DNA of 64,000 nt from positions 57,748 to 121,747 of the forward strand of contig NZ_QYLP01000037.1 in assembly GCF_003614925.1 (NCBI RefSeq), read 5' to 3'. The notes beneath the pieces are model-generated. The model was not told the DNA's origin, ran no database searches, and was given only the letters and a program-made list of their open reading frames with translations. Shown here one piece after another: positions 26,806-35,553 of the stretch (within the stretch, counting starts at the first letter, position 1; the number at the start of each line of letters is the position of its first letter). The stretch comes from Arthrobacter celericrescens (GTDB lineage Bacteria > Actinomycetota > Actinomycetes > Actinomycetales > Micrococcaceae). Position numbers and translations under genes: made by a program.

Positions 26806-28476
26806 TCAGGCCATCAACCCGTGCTCATACGCATAGCGGCTTGCGGCCACCCGCGATGTCACCTCCAGCTTCAGGAAAATGTTGCTCAGGTGCCGCGCAA
26901 CGGTCTTTTCGCTCAGGAAGAGTTCGACGGCGACCGCACGGTTGCTCTTGCCGGCCGCCACCAGCCGGAGGACTTCCACTTCGCGGCCGGTCAGCGGGCC
27001 GTTCACCACCCCGTCGGGCACCCCGCCGGACGCGCCGGGCTCCGCGGCTTGAACGGCCCCGATCAGCGCATCGACCATGGCGAAGGCCGGCCCGGCACCG
27101 AGCTCTTCCAGTTCCTCGCGCGCAGCTTCGAAATCCATGCGGGCGGTTTCTTCGTCGCCCAGGCGGCGGCGGGCCTTGGCCACCAGCACCCGGCAGCGGG
27201 CGGCCTCATAGGGATTCTCGAGGGTCCGCCACAGGGTCCAAGCCGTGCGCAGCGGTTTCAGTGCCGCGGCTGGCTCGCCTTCTTCGACGAGCACTGCGCC
27301 GTCCGCCTGGGCGGCCAGGGCGCGGGGCATCGGCGCCGGATACCCGGCGGCGAAGCGCCCCAGATCGTCCGCCGCGCTGCGGGCGGCCGCGAGGTCGCCG
27401 GCCGCCAGCTCAATCTCGACGAGGCCCGGGAGCAGGCGGCTCCGCCAGGTCGGGTCAGCGGCAGCAACGGCGTCGTTGATCTGGCGGCGGGCAAGCTGCA
27501 CCTCTCCCCGCGCAAGGTGCAGGAGCGCCATTCCCGGCTGTGGGTCGAAGCCGGAGTCCGCCGCCGCGCGGTAGGAGGCGACGGAAGCTTCAAAGAGTCC
27601 GCGCAGCCGCTGCACCTCACCTTGGTAATAGAAGGCCCCGAACCTGGCCTGCGGATCCCCGCGGCTGCACCGTTCCTGGGCCATTGCCGCAGCAGCCATG
27701 GCGTCGTCCCATTGGCCGCGTAAAGCATACAGTTCCGCCCGGTGCGCATGGCATTGGCCGCTGAAAAGCACCAGGTCCGGCTGGTTCCGGCACCAGCGGT
27801 CGAGCGCCGCCGTCCATTCCAGGGCCCGGGGCAGGTCGAAGACGGACTGGCAGGTTCCGATGGTGACGCAGTAGATGATGCCGCAGGGAATCGCCGAGAC
27901 TTCTCCTGCGGTGGCTGCCACCATCACCTCGTCGAACAGTTCCAGGCCGGCCGCCGGATTGCCGAGCATGACCTGCGCTTGCCCTTGTCCGAGCTGGGCC
28001 AGGGAGGTGACGTCCCGGTCGCGGTATGCCGTGCCGATGCCGTAGGCCTTGCCGAACAGGGCGGCGGCTTCGGCGGCCTCGCCGCCATAGAGCTTCGCGA
28101 CAGCGGCGGGAATGAGGAGCAGCCCCTCGGCCGCGCCGGGCTCATCGATCTCCGCCAAGAGCCTTGTGCCGCGTGCGAGCCACCCTGAACAGGCCGCCGC
28201 CTCACCGCTGTTCAGCAGATGGACGGACAGCCATGCGGCGCAACGCACGGCTCCGGGAACGTCGCCGATGAGCAGATACTCTTCGTAGGCGCGTGTCAGT
28301 GCCTCGGTCCCGACCCGGGGATGGCCGGTGAGGACCGCGACGGTGGCAAAGCGTTCGAGGTCGGCCGCGGGAAGGCCGCCTTCGCGGTGGGCGTCCCCGA
28401 AGTGTCCGAAGGCTTCGCCCCAGCGGTGATCGTCGTAGGCGGCGCGGCCCAGGTCCAGGCCGGCTTTGGACATTGC
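26806..28476 (-). CDS. LuxR-family transcriptional regulator with TPR-like sensor region
   Basis: A 556-aa regulator. Residues 1-470 are helical repeats of TPR type (many AxxxxxxG/A patterns and repeated pairs of about 34-40 residues), probably a protein- or ligand-binding solenoid. The C-terminal LuxR/NarL helix-turn-helix is clear: LTGREVEVLRLVAAGKSNRAVAVELFLSEKTVARHLSNIFLKL. No ATPase P-loop is seen, so it is shorter than LAL/MalT-type regulators. I chose the ATG at 28476 because GGAGGAG lies just upstream; a longer frame reaches 28779 but adds 100 Arg/Pro-rich residues unlike coding sequence. It is next to the SemiSWEET operon, which starts 88 bp after its stop and is a possible target. 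Confidence 0.85.
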   Translation of the reverse strand, partial: AMSKAGLDLGRAAYDDHRWGEAFGHFGDAHREGGLPAADLERFATVAVLTGHPRVGTEALTRAYEEYLLIGDVPGAVRCAAWLSVHLLNSGEAAACSGWLARGTRLLAEIDEPGAAEGLLLIPAAVAKLYGGEAAEAAALFGKAYGIGTAYRDRDVTSLAQLGQGQAQVMLGNPAAGLELFDEVMVAATAGEVSAIPCGIIYCVTIGTCQSVFDLPRALEWTAALDRWCRNQPDLVLFSGQCHAHRAELYALRGQWDDAMAAAAMAQERCSRGDPQARFGAFYYQGEVQRLRGLFEASVASYRAAADSGFDPQPGMALLHLARGEVQLARRQINDAVAAADPTWRSRLLPGLVEIELAAGDLAAARSAADDLGRFAAGYPAPMPRALAAQADGAVLVEEGEPAAALKPLRTAWTLWRTLENPYEAARCRVLVAKARRRLGDEETARMDFEAAREELEELGAGPAFAMVDALIGAVQAAEPGASGGVPDGVVNGPLTGREVEVLRLVAAGKSNRAVAVELFLSEKTVARHLSNIFLKLEVTSRVAASRYAYEHGLMA

Positions 28477-28637
28477 CATGACTCCTCCGGCGCACTGCGG
28501 CCGCGCTGCTGCGGCGCGGCTTGCGTCCTTGTCTATGCGCCACGGTACGCCTGGGCCCGGCGGCCCACAATGCCCCGCCCGGGGGCTGCGCTGCCCAGGC
28601 AGGGCTGCCAGGGAAGAGCCGCTCAGGAGACGGCTGC

Positions 28638-29066
28638 CTAGGCGACGGGGACGAACTCCCCGTGCCCGGCATCCCGCAGTGCCGTGCGGATCCGCTCGGC
28701 GTTGGCTTCCAGCTGCGACGGGTCCGGGTTCTGGTCCGCGGAGCCGAAGTCGTAGTCGGCCATGGAGTTCGACGGCCATACGTGGACGTGCAGGTGGTCC
28801 ACCTCGTAGCCGGCCACCAGCAGGCCCGCCCGCGCTGCGCCGAACTCCGGCACCAGTGCCTTGCCGATGGTCTGCGCGACGGCGGTCACCCGGCCGAGCA
28901 CCTCGGCCGGCGCATCGGTCCAGCGGTCCACCTCGAGGCGCGGGACCACCAGGACATGGCCGTCGGCGAGGGGCGCGATGCTCAGGAACGCCACCACGTT
29001 CTCGTCCTTCCAGACGAAGCGGCCCGGGATGTCGCCGTTGATGATCTTGGTGAAGAGGGTGCTCAT
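28638..29066 (-). CDS. HIT-family nucleotide hydrolase/transferase
   Basis: A 142-aa HIT protein with the histidine triad H91-x-H93-x-H95 in YEVDHLHVHVWPSN. This superfamily hydrolyses adenosine-phosphate adducts such as AMP-lysine or ADP-ribose-like compounds. The ATG overlaps the stop of the alcohol dehydrogenase gene by four bases. The physiological substrate is unknown. Confidence 0.93.
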   Translation of the reverse strand: MSTLFTKIINGDIPGRFVWKDENVVAFLSIAPLADGHVLVVPRLEVDRWTDAPAEVLGRVTAVAQTIGKALVPEFGAARAGLLVAGYEVDHLHVHVWPSNSMADYDFGSADQNPDPSQLEANAERIRTALRDAGHGEFVPVA

Positions 29067-30238
29067 GCGTCTGCCTTTTCGGACGGGGTGTGCAGGGTCT
29101 TGGTGTCGAGGACGAAGCGGTACTTCACGTCGCCCGCGACCATGCGGTCATAGGCGCTGTTGAGCCCGGCGGCATCCACGACCTCGATGTCGCTGGCCAC
29201 GCCGTGTTCGGCGCAGAAATCGAGCATCTCCTGGGTCTCGGCGATCCCGCCGATCAGCGAACCGGAGTAGGCCAGGCGGCGCCGGATCAGGAGCCCCGGG
29301 CTGACCGGCGGCATGTCGCTCGGCGGCAGTCCCAGCTGGAAGAGCGCCCCGCCGAGGCGCAGGGCGCGCAGGTACGGGTTGAGGTCGTGCGGCGCGGCCA
29401 CGGTGTCGATGATGACGTCGATGCTCGCCTTGGCCGCTTCCATGGCCCCGGGGTCCCGGGAAAGGACCACCCGGTCCGCACCGAGTTCGGCCGCGGCCGC
29501 CGTCTTGGTTTCCGAACTGGTGAAGACGACTACTTCCGCGCCCATCGCCTTGGCGATCTTCACCGCCATGTGGCCGAGACCGCCCAGCCCGACGACGCCC
29601 ACCACGTCCCCGGGTTCGACGTCGAAATAGCGCAGCGGCGAGTACGTGGTGATTCCGGCGCAGAGCAGCGGAGCGGTCGACGCGGGGTCCATGCCTTCGG
29701 GGACCCGCAGGACGAAGCGGCGGTCCACGACGATGGTGCCCGCGTAGCCGCCCTGCGTGATCGCACCGCCGTTGCGCGGATCCTTCACCCCATAGGTGCC
29801 CACGTTGCCGCGCTCGCAGTATTGTTCGAGCCCTTCGAGGCAGCTTTCGCATTCGCGGCACGAGTCCACCAGGCAGCCCACGCCCACGAGCTCGCCGACA
29901 TGGAAGTCCTCCACCGCGGATCCAACCCGGCGCACCCTGCCCACGATCTCGTGGCCCGGCACCAGCGGGTAGGGACGGCTGCCCCATTCGCCCCGGGTGG
30001 CGTGCACGTCGGAGTGGCACAGCCCGCAGTATTCGATGTCGATCTCGACATCGTCGTCCTTGGGTTCGCGGCGGGCCAGCGTCAGCGGGCGCAAACCGCT
30101 TCCAGCGGACGTCGCGCCCATCGCGGCCGTGAGGGTGCCCCGTGCTGCCGGGGCATCCGCGGGCGCCGGTTCCACAGGAGGCTCTGCGAGAATCAGGGGC
30201 TTGCCGAGCGGAGGGGGTACAGGGCGTCCGGGAGTCAT
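29063..30238 (-). CDS. Zinc-dependent alcohol/aldehyde dehydrogenase (CAD/YahK type)
   Basis: A medium-chain dehydrogenase/reductase. The catalytic zinc site is in CGLCHSDVH and PGHEIVGRV. The four structural zinc cysteines are seen as C-x2-C-x2-C-x7-C in DSCRECESCLEGLEQYC. The Rossmann loop is VGVVGLGGLGHMAVK. Such enzymes reduce aldehydes with NADPH. The frame from the ATG at 30238 gives 391 aa and overlaps the upstream sulfurtransferase gene by four bases. The first 39 residues are Pro-rich and not part of the fold, so the ATG at 30121 (352 aa, the normal family length) may be the true start. Confidence 0.88.
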   Translation of the reverse strand: MTPGRPVPPPLGKPLILAEPPVEPAPADAPAARGTLTAAMGATSAGSGLRPLTLARREPKDDDVEIDIEYCGLCHSDVHATRGEWGSRPYPLVPGHEIVGRVRRVGSAVEDFHVGELVGVGCLVDSCRECESCLEGLEQYCERGNVGTYGVKDPRNGGAITQGGYAGTIVVDRRFVLRVPEGMDPASTAPLLCAGITTYSPLRYFDVEPGDVVGVVGLGGLGHMAVKIAKAMGAEVVVFTSSETKTAAAAELGADRVVLSRDPGAMEAAKASIDVIIDTVAAPHDLNPYLRALRLGGALFQLGLPPSDMPPVSPGLLIRRRLAYSGSLIGGIAETQEMLDFCAEHGVASDIEVVDAAGLNSAYDRMVAGDVKYRFVLDTKTLHTPSEKADA

Positions 30239-31089
30239 TCTCCGACGCTACCACCGGGCGCGGCACCGACGGCCACCTCGTTCGCCGCCTCGGAGGACCA
30301 CTGCGAGAAGGAGCCCGGATAGAGCGCCGCCGTGAAGCCGGCGATCTCCAGCGCGGCGATCTGGTGGGCGGCGGTCACGCCGGAACCGCAGTAGACCGCG
30401 ACGGCGGTGCCGCCGTCGATCCCGGCCCCGGCGAAGCGGGAGCGCAGCTGCGCCGGAGTCAGGAAGCGGCCGTCCGCCGCGAGGTTCTCCCCCGTTGGTG
30501 CGCTGACGGCGCCGGGGATGTGTCCGGCCCGGGGGTCGATCGGTTCGATCTCGCCGCGGTAGCGCTCCCCCGCCCTGGCGTCGAGCAGGACGCCCTGACC
30601 CGCCCAGGCCGCGGCGCCGGCCATGTCGATGATGGGCATCCGCCCGCGGCCCAGCGTCACGGTCCCGGGCGCGACGGGTTGCCCGCCCGTTTCGACGGGA
30701 AGGCCGGCCGCACGCCAGGCGGCCAGTCCGCCGTCGAGCAGGAAAACGGACTCCAGCCCGGCATCGCGGAGCAGCCACCAGGCACGGGCGGCTGCGGTGT
30801 TGCCGTTGTCGTCGTACGCCACCACGGTGTCGCCGTCGTTGATTCCCCAGGCCCGGGCGCTGCGCTGCAGGGCCTGCAAGGAGGGCAGCGGATGGCGGCC
30901 CTCGCCGGACACCGAGGGGTCGGCCAGTTCGTGGTGCAGGTCCACGAACGCGGCACCCGGGAGGTGGCCTGCCAGGTAGTGCTCGTGCCCGTGCGGATCA
31001 CCGAGCACCCAGCGGACGTCGAGCAGCACCGTGCGCTTCCCGGAATCCATCCGCTCCTTGAGGGTGGCAACATCCATCAGTGTGCCCAT
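30235..31089 (-). CDS. Thiosulfate/3-mercaptopyruvate sulfurtransferase (two rhodanese domains)
   Basis: A 284-aa protein with an inactive N-terminal rhodanese domain (about 5-125) and a catalytic C-terminal one (about 150-275). The active loop is YCGSGVTAAHQ with the nucleophile C234; the CGSGVT form is typical of 3-mercaptopyruvate sulfurtransferases. It moves sulfane sulfur to thiols or cyanide. The ATG at 31089 is chosen because AAGGAG lies six bases before it. Two more ATGs lie just upstream. It overlaps the dehydrogenase gene by four bases, and the divergent gene is a cysteine desulfhydrase homologue, so sulfur handling is a shared theme. Confidence 0.92.
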   Translation of the reverse strand: MGTLMDVATLKERMDSGKRTVLLDVRWVLGDPHGHEHYLAGHLPGAAFVDLHHELADPSVSGEGRHPLPSLQALQRSARAWGINDGDTVVAYDDNGNTAAARAWWLLRDAGLESVFLLDGGLAAWRAAGLPVETGGQPVAPGTVTLGRGRMPIIDMAGAAAWAGQGVLLDARAGERYRGEIEPIDPRAGHIPGAVSAPTGENLAADGRFLTPAQLRSRFAGAGIDGGTAVAVYCGSGVTAAHQIAALEIAGFTAALYPGSFSQWSSEAANEVAVGAAPGGSVGE

Positions 31090-31149
31090 CGGCATCTCCT
31101 TCGTTCCCATGGCAGGCAGGCGGTTCCCAGCATATATCCGGCGCGCCGG

Positions 31150-31155
31150 TAGGCT
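31150..31155 (+). promoter_or_regulatory. -10 box of the Cds1-like gene (leaderless type)
   Basis: TAGGCT, then GGATCG, then the GTG start at 31162. On the other strand TATATG at 31131-31136 could be the -10 box of the sulfurtransferase gene. Confidence 0.5.
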
Positions 31156-31161
31156 GGATCG

Positions 31162-32247
31162 GTGAAGACTGCAGGGAAGCAAGACAGGTCCTGGGCCAGC
31201 GAGGCCATCCGCCGCATCGAGGCCGAGAACAACCGTTCGGCAGACACCCACCTCTATTCGGTCCCGCTGCCGGAACACTGGGGCGTCGAGCTGTACCTCA
31301 AGGACGAGTCCACGCACCGCTCCGGTAGCCTCAAGCACCGGCTGGCGCGCTCGCTGTTCCTGTACGGCCTGGTGAACGGCTGGATCAACGAAGGCACCAC
31401 CATCGTGGAGGCATCCAGCGGCAGCACCGCCGTTTCCGAGGCGTACTTCGCCCGGCTCATCGGCCTGCCGTTCATCGCTGTCATGACCCGCACCACCAGC
31501 CCGGAGAAGATCGCGCTCATCGAGGAGTTCGGCGGCAGCTGCCTCCTGGTGGACCATGCCTCGGAGGTCTACGCCGCGGCGCAGGAAGCCGCCAGCACGT
31601 CCGGCGGGCACTACATGGACCAGTTCACCTACGCTGAGCGGGCCACCGACTGGCGCGGCAACAACAACATCGCCGAATCGATCTTCGAACAGCTGGCCCT
31701 TGAGGAGCACCCCGTTCCGGAGTGGATCGTGGTGGGGGCGGGCACCGGCGGAACCAGTGCCACCATCGGCCGCTACCTGCGGTACCACTGCCACGGAACC
31801 CGGCTCGCCGTCGTCGACCCCGAAAACTCGGCATTCTACCCGGGCTGGCGGGACGGCGTCGCAGAATTCAGCACCGGCATGCCCTCCCGGATCGAAGGCA
31901 TCGGCCGCCCTCGGATGGAACCGAGCTTCGTGCCGGCGGTCATCGACACGATGATCCCGGTGCCGGACGCGGCGTCCGTCGCGGGGATGCGGCACCTGCG
32001 CAGCCTCACCGGCCTCCAGGCCGGCCCCTCCACCGGCACCAACCTGTGGGGTGTGTGGCAGCTGATTGCCGAGATGGTGGCGCAGGGAAAGCGCGGAAGT
32101 GTCGTTTCGCTGATGTGCGACGGCGGCGAGCGCTATGCGGGCAGCTACTACAAGCAGGAGTGGCTGGACGCGCAGGGCCTGGACCCGAAACCGTACGAGG
32201 CGGTCCTGGACCGCTTCTTCGACACCGGGAAGTGGCCCGCGGGTTAA
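31162..32247 (+). CDS. PLP-dependent cysteine desulfhydrase, Cds1 type
   Basis: A 361-aa fold-type II PLP enzyme close to the cysteine synthase family. The PLP lysine is K58 in [11 protein letters not shown], the substrate loop is [10 protein letters not shown] and the phosphate loop is [13 protein letters not shown]. The SGSLKHR form and overall length resemble Cds1 of Mycobacterium tuberculosis, which breaks L-cysteine into hydrogen sulfide, pyruvate and ammonia. A cysteine synthase-like role cannot be excluded. The start is GTG at the likely transcription start, divergent from a mercaptopyruvate sulfurtransferase. Confidence 0.85.
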   Translation: MKTAGKQDRSWASEAIRRIEAENNRSADTHLYSVPLPEHWGVELYLKDESTHRSGSLKHRLARSLFLYGLVNGWINEGTTIVEASSGSTAVSEAYFARLIGLPFIAVMTRTTSPEKIALIEEFGGSCLLVDHASEVYAAAQEAASTSGGHYMDQFTYAERATDWRGNNNIAESIFEQLALEEHPVPEWIVVGAGTGGTSATIGRYLRYHCHGTRLAVVDPENSAFYPGWRDGVAEFSTGMPSRIEGIGRPRMEPSFVPAVIDTMIPVPDAASVAGMRHLRSLTGLQAGPSTGTNLWGVWQLIAEMVAQGKRGSVVSLMCDGGERYAGSYYKQEWLDAQGLDPKPYEAVLDRFFDTGKWPAG

Positions 32248-32259
32248 GCCCCGGATGCG

Positions 32260-32916
32260 TTAGACCTCCACGGACTCCCGCGGCGCCAGGCTGGTGTACG
32301 TGGTGCCGTACTTGCCGCCGATCCTGCGCACGTGGCCTTCGACCAGCCCACGGCCCAGCTCGTTGAGGAGCGCATCGTGCACCGGGTAGGCCTGCGGCGC
32401 ACGCACGGCCACCACGAAGTCCACCACTTCGCCCACCTTGGACCATGGCGCATGCAGCGGCACCAGGAGGGTCTTCACGTCGATGCCGTGCGGAACCACG
32501 AAGGAGTCACCGGGATGGAAGACGTTCTCCTCCACGAGGTACCCGATGTTCGCCACCACCGGAACCAGCGGGTGGATCAAGGCGTGTTGGCCACCGAAGG
32601 ACCGGACGGCGAAACCGCCCGTTTCGAAGGAGCTGTCAGGCTCGACGGCGTGTACCCGGCCGCCGTCGTCGCCCGCCTTCGCGGCGAGGTCAGCGGCGAG
32701 GCGGGCCGGGGCGTGGACCTGGAGCCCCGGGTTGCCGCGCAGCGCTTCAAGCAGCGCCGGAGCATCCACATGGTCCGGATGCTCATGGGTGATGAGCACG
32801 GCATGGGCACCTGCCAGCGCCTCCTCCGCCTCCGAGAACGTCCCCGGATCGATCACGAGCACGTGTCCGTCCTTCTGCAGGCGGACACAGGAATGCGTGA
32901 ACTTGGTCAGCTTCAT
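32260..32916 (-). CDS. Metallo-beta-lactamase-fold hydrolase
   Basis: A 218-aa single-domain MBL-fold protein of the UPF0173-like branch. It starts MKLTKFTHSCVRLQ; the metal motif is LITHEHPDHVD (HxHxDH), followed by FGGQHALIH, FHPGDSF and PLHAPW. The ATG at 32916 is supported by the -10 box TAGTCT seven bases upstream, so the longer frame to 33000 is rejected. Substrate unknown. It converges with the Cds1-like gene with a 12-bp gap. Confidence 0.88.
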   Translation of the reverse strand: MKLTKFTHSCVRLQKDGHVLVIDPGTFSEAEEALAGAHAVLITHEHPDHVDAPALLEALRGNPGLQVHAPARLAADLAAKAGDDGGRVHAVEPDSSFETGGFAVRSFGGQHALIHPLVPVVANIGYLVEENVFHPGDSFVVPHGIDVKTLLVPLHAPWSKVGEVVDFVVAVRAPQAYPVHDALLNELGRGLVEGHVRRIGGKYGTTYTSLAPRESVEV

Positions 32917-32923
32917 GGCCCCA

Positions 32924-32929
32924 AGACTA
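32924..32929 (-). promoter_or_regulatory. -10 box of the MBL-fold hydrolase gene (leaderless type)
   Basis: TAGTCT on the minus strand, then seven bases, then the ATG at 32916. Confidence 0.45.
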
Positions 32930-32998
32930 GCGCGCGAGGGGCCCCGGGCGAGCTTGCGAGCATGGGGAGCGCGCTTGTCGGTAGCGCGCGAGGGGCCC
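32928..32998. repeat. Direct repeat TAGCGCGCGAGGGGCCC, two copies
   Basis: Exact 17-bp copies at 32928-32944 and 32982-32998, 54 bp apart, in the divergent region between the MBL hydrolase and the Ig-like gene. The first copy overlaps the -10 box of the hydrolase gene. This may be a local duplication or a paired binding site. Confidence 0.7.
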
Positions 32999-33092
32999 AA
33001 ACGGACCGGGCCTTACGGTTGCCCCGAAGGGGGAGTATCCTCGGCGCAGGGTGCTTCACAGGCACCCTTGGAGTTCCTGGGGGGCTTCCATC

Positions 33093-33108
33093 AACAAAGG
33101 TATTTGTT
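33093..33108 (+). promoter_or_regulatory. Inverted repeat AACAAA-GGTA-TTTGTT before the Ig-like gene
   Basis: A perfect 6-bp inverted repeat with a 4-bp centre, starting 28 bases before the preferred start codon. It would hide the AAAGG that could serve the upstream ATG at 33109, so it is either an operator or an mRNA hairpin that favours the ATG at 33121. Confidence 0.35.
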
Positions 33109-33120
33109 ATGGAGGGACTC

Positions 33121-34056
33121 ATGCTTGCCGCCCGGTCCATCGTCGACATCCGAGCCCACCTGGACGAACCGACCTGGGCCTTTGTGGGCAACCCGGTGGA
33201 GGTCCTCATCAGCGTGGTGGTTCCTTCCGGCGCGCCGACGGGACCGACGGGAACGCTGACCCTGCTGATGGACGAAGAGGGAGCATCGCCCCAGACGCAA
33301 CCCCTCCCGGGCGATGCGGCCGAAGTCCACCTCTACATCACTCCTGTCAGTACGGGCACCCGGCAGTACACCGTGGACTACTCGGGGGACGACCGCTACG
33401 AGGCCGCAACGAAGTCATTCCCGTATCAGGTGTGGACCGGCCCGCGGACGGAAACATCGCTTCAGCTCAGCACGGAAACAAGCACGGTCAGCGAAAAAGT
33501 GACGCTCACGGCCCAGGTCACGGCGGATGACGGCCGGGCATTGACCGGCTACTCGGACGGTCCCATCGTCTTCTACTCCGACGGCAGGTCCATCGGAGAG
33601 GGGACTGTCGTTCCCGGCTCGCGCGGCTGGCGGGCCACCCTGACCGCAGGCTATCTCCCTGCGGGAATCCATCAGCTGACTGCCCGGCACGAGTCCGTGA
33701 TCCGCTACACGGGACCGGAGTCAAAGCCGGTGTCCCTCCGGGTCCTGGCACCGGCGAATCCCCTGCCGCTCGACGCCGCGCTCACCCCCACCGTGACGGG
33801 CCCGTACACCGTCCACATGGAGGTGGCCCTCGCCCCGCACCGCGCGGGAACCCCCGTTCCCGGCGGGTACGTCCAGTTCTATTCCGACGGCAGCGAGTTC
33901 GGGCTGCCCGTGTCCGTGTCCCGGGGAAGAGCCGCCGCCGACTACTGGCTGCCCACCTGGCCGCGGACGTTCACCTTCAGCGCCGACTATTTCGGCGACA
34001 GCCATTACGCCCCGATCCGGTTCCCGGGACAAACCCTCACGGTTCCACTCCCCTAG
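33121..34056 (+). CDS. Protein with three bacterial Ig-like domains, no signal peptide
   Basis: 311 aa made of three repeats of about 100 residues (roughly 8-105, 108-208 and 212-311). Each holds Ig-like beta-strand patterns, with VQFYSDGS or IVFYSDGR in the second and third and YSGDDRYEAAT or YFGDSHYAP near the ends of the first and third, as in Big_3-type domains. Ig-like repeats normally sit in secreted or surface proteins, but the N-terminus MLAARSIVDIRAHLDEPTW is not a signal peptide. GGAGGG five bases upstream supports the ATG at 33121; an ATG at 33109 is the alternative. No partner is obvious. Confidence 0.75.
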   Translation: MLAARSIVDIRAHLDEPTWAFVGNPVEVLISVVVPSGAPTGPTGTLTLLMDEEGASPQTQPLPGDAAEVHLYITPVSTGTRQYTVDYSGDDRYEAATKSFPYQVWTGPRTETSLQLSTETSTVSEKVTLTAQVTADDGRALTGYSDGPIVFYSDGRSIGEGTVVPGSRGWRATLTAGYLPAGIHQLTARHESVIRYTGPESKPVSLRVLAPANPLPLDAALTPTVTGPYTVHMEVALAPHRAGTPVPGGYVQFYSDGSEFGLPVSVSRGRAAADYWLPTWPRTFTFSADYFGDSHYAPIRFPGQTLTVPLP

Positions 34057-34114
34057 TCCGGGCACCTTGCCGGCCGGCTGGTAATCTTGATGTCTGCACG
34101 ACGCCGACAGCGAA

Positions 34115-34600
34115 ATGAGTCCACGCATGCCTCCCGGCCCCAAAGCCGCCACCCAAGCTCCCGGCAACACAGCGTCCGACGCCAAGCCAGGGCGGGAGCA
34201 GAGGGTCACCAAGCAGCGCCTCGCCGTCAGCGCGGCCCTCGATGAGCTGGACGATTTCGTCAGCACCCAGGAGCTGTACCGCCTGCTCCAGAACCAGGGC
34301 ATCTCGGTTTCCCTCGCCACCGCCTACCGGATCCTGCAGTCGCTCGCCGACGAAGGCCTGGTAGACGTCCTGCGCAACGCCGACGGCGAAGCCGTCTACC
34401 GCCGCTGCGCGGTCACCGGGCACCACCACCACCTGCTGTGCCGCAACTGCGGCAAGGCGGTCGAGGTGGAGGCTCCCGCCGTCGAGACCTGGGCTGCGCG
34501 GACAGCCGCCGAACACGGCTACACCGAGGTGGCGCACACCGTGGAAATCTTCGGCCTCTGCCCGGAGTGCACGGCCAGGAAGGCCGCGGGCGAGCTGTAG
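34115..34600 (+). CDS. zur: Fur-family regulator, probably zinc-uptake repressor Zur
   Basis: A 161-aa Fur-family protein. The winged helix covers about residues 28-95 (RVTKQRLAVSAALDELDDF..., SLATAYRILQSLADEGLV). Metal-binding residues follow in GHHHHLLCRNCGK, and the structural zinc site uses CRNC and CPEC. Its position, converging on znuB-znuC-znuA, identifies it as the likely zinc-sensing repressor of that uptake system. A Zur-box-like palindrome lies upstream of znuA. A possible -10 box TAATCT is at 34083-34088. The ATG at 34127 is an alternative start. Confidence 0.88.
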   Translation: MSPRMPPGPKAATQAPGNTASDAKPGREQRVTKQRLAVSAALDELDDFVSTQELYRLLQNQGISVSLATAYRILQSLADEGLVDVLRNADGEAVYRRCAVTGHHHHLLCRNCGKAVEVEAPAVETWAARTAAEHGYTEVAHTVEIFGLCPECTARKAAGEL

Positions 34601-34644
34601 ATCCCCGCCCGGCCGCACGAACCCGCAGGGATCAGGCGCCGGAT

Positions 34645-35553
34645 TCAGGTGCCGGCGCGTACCCGTGCAGGTGACGAAGCGGCTGTCCGCAGGATCCGGC
34701 CGTTGTGGCCACGCCGGGCCCGCACTCCCCCGATGATCCGGCAGACCACGTAGATCAGGAACGACAGCGTGGTGACATAAGGGCTGATCGGGATCCTGCT
34801 CCCGAGGGCAAGCAGGATCCCGCCCACAGTGGCGGTCATCGCGAAGGCAACGCTCAGCAGCAGCACCACCTTCGGCGAGGTGCTTACCCGCAAGGCGGCG
34901 GCCGCCGGGGTGATCAGCAGCGCCAGGACCAGCAGGGCGCCCACAATCTGGATGGACAGCGCCACGCTGACACCCAGCAGGACCATGAAGCCGATCGCCA
35001 GGCCACGCACAGGCACGCCGCGCGCTTCGGCCATGTCCGGATCCACGCTCGCGAAGCTCAGAGGCCGCCAGATCAGCGCCAGTACGAGCATCACCACGAC
35101 GGCGGTCCCCGCCAGGGCCTGCAGCTGGACGGTGTCGACCGAGACGATCTGCCCGGTCAGGAGGCCGAACTTGTTCGCCGCCCGGCCTTCGTAGAGGGCC
35201 AGGAAGAGGATGCCCAGGCCCAGGCCGAAGGGCATGATGACGCCGATGATCGAATTCTTGTCGCGCGCCCGCACGCCCATCACGCCCAGGAGCAGGGCGG
35301 CCGCGACCGAACCGACAAGGGATCCGAGGACGATGTCCGCACCGATCAGCAGCGCAAACGCCGCGCCCGCGAAGGAGAGTTCGGAGATGCCGTGGACGGC
35401 GAAGGCAAGGTCGCGCTTCATGACGAAGGTCCCCACCATGCCGCCCAGCAGGCCCAGCACGGCGCCGGCCCAGATGGAGTTCTGCACCAGCTGGAGCAGC
35501 TCCCCGTAGTTCTCGAAATTGAAGATGGTCTGCAGGATCGTTCCGAAATCCAT
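34645..35553 (-). CDS. znuB: Zinc ABC transporter permease ZnuB
   Basis: A 302-aa ABC-3 family permease with eight or so membrane helices (GLLGGMVGTFVMKRDLAFAVHGISELSFAGAAFALLIGADI and onward). It forms the membrane channel of the zinc uptake system with ZnuC and ZnuA. Its ATG shares a base with the znuC stop (TGATG), so the two are translationally coupled. It converges on zur, leaving 44 bp between the stops. Confidence 0.93.
   Translation of the reverse strand: MDFGTILQTIFNFENYGELLQLVQNSIWAGAVLGLLGGMVGTFVMKRDLAFAVHGISELSFAGAAFALLIGADIVLGSLVGSVAAALLLGVMGVRARDKNSIIGVIMPFGLGLGILFLALYEGRAANKFGLLTGQIVSVDTVQLQALAGTAVVVMLVLALIWRPLSFASVDPDMAEARGVPVRGLAIGFMVLLGVSVALSIQIVGALLVLALLITPAAAALRVSTSPKVVLLLSVAFAMTATVGGILLALGSRIPISPYVTTLSFLIYVVCRIIGGVRARRGHNGRILRTAASSPARVRAGT

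Noticed and set aside
28477..28779. N-terminal extension of the LuxR-type regulator
   Set aside because: The upstream 101 codons are Arg/Pro/Gly-rich and unlike coding sequence, while GGAGGAG directly precedes the ATG at 28476.
32332..33120. Upstream extension of the Ig-like protein
   Set aside because: It would overlap the MBL hydrolase gene antisense; the ATG at 33121 has a strong ribosome binding site.
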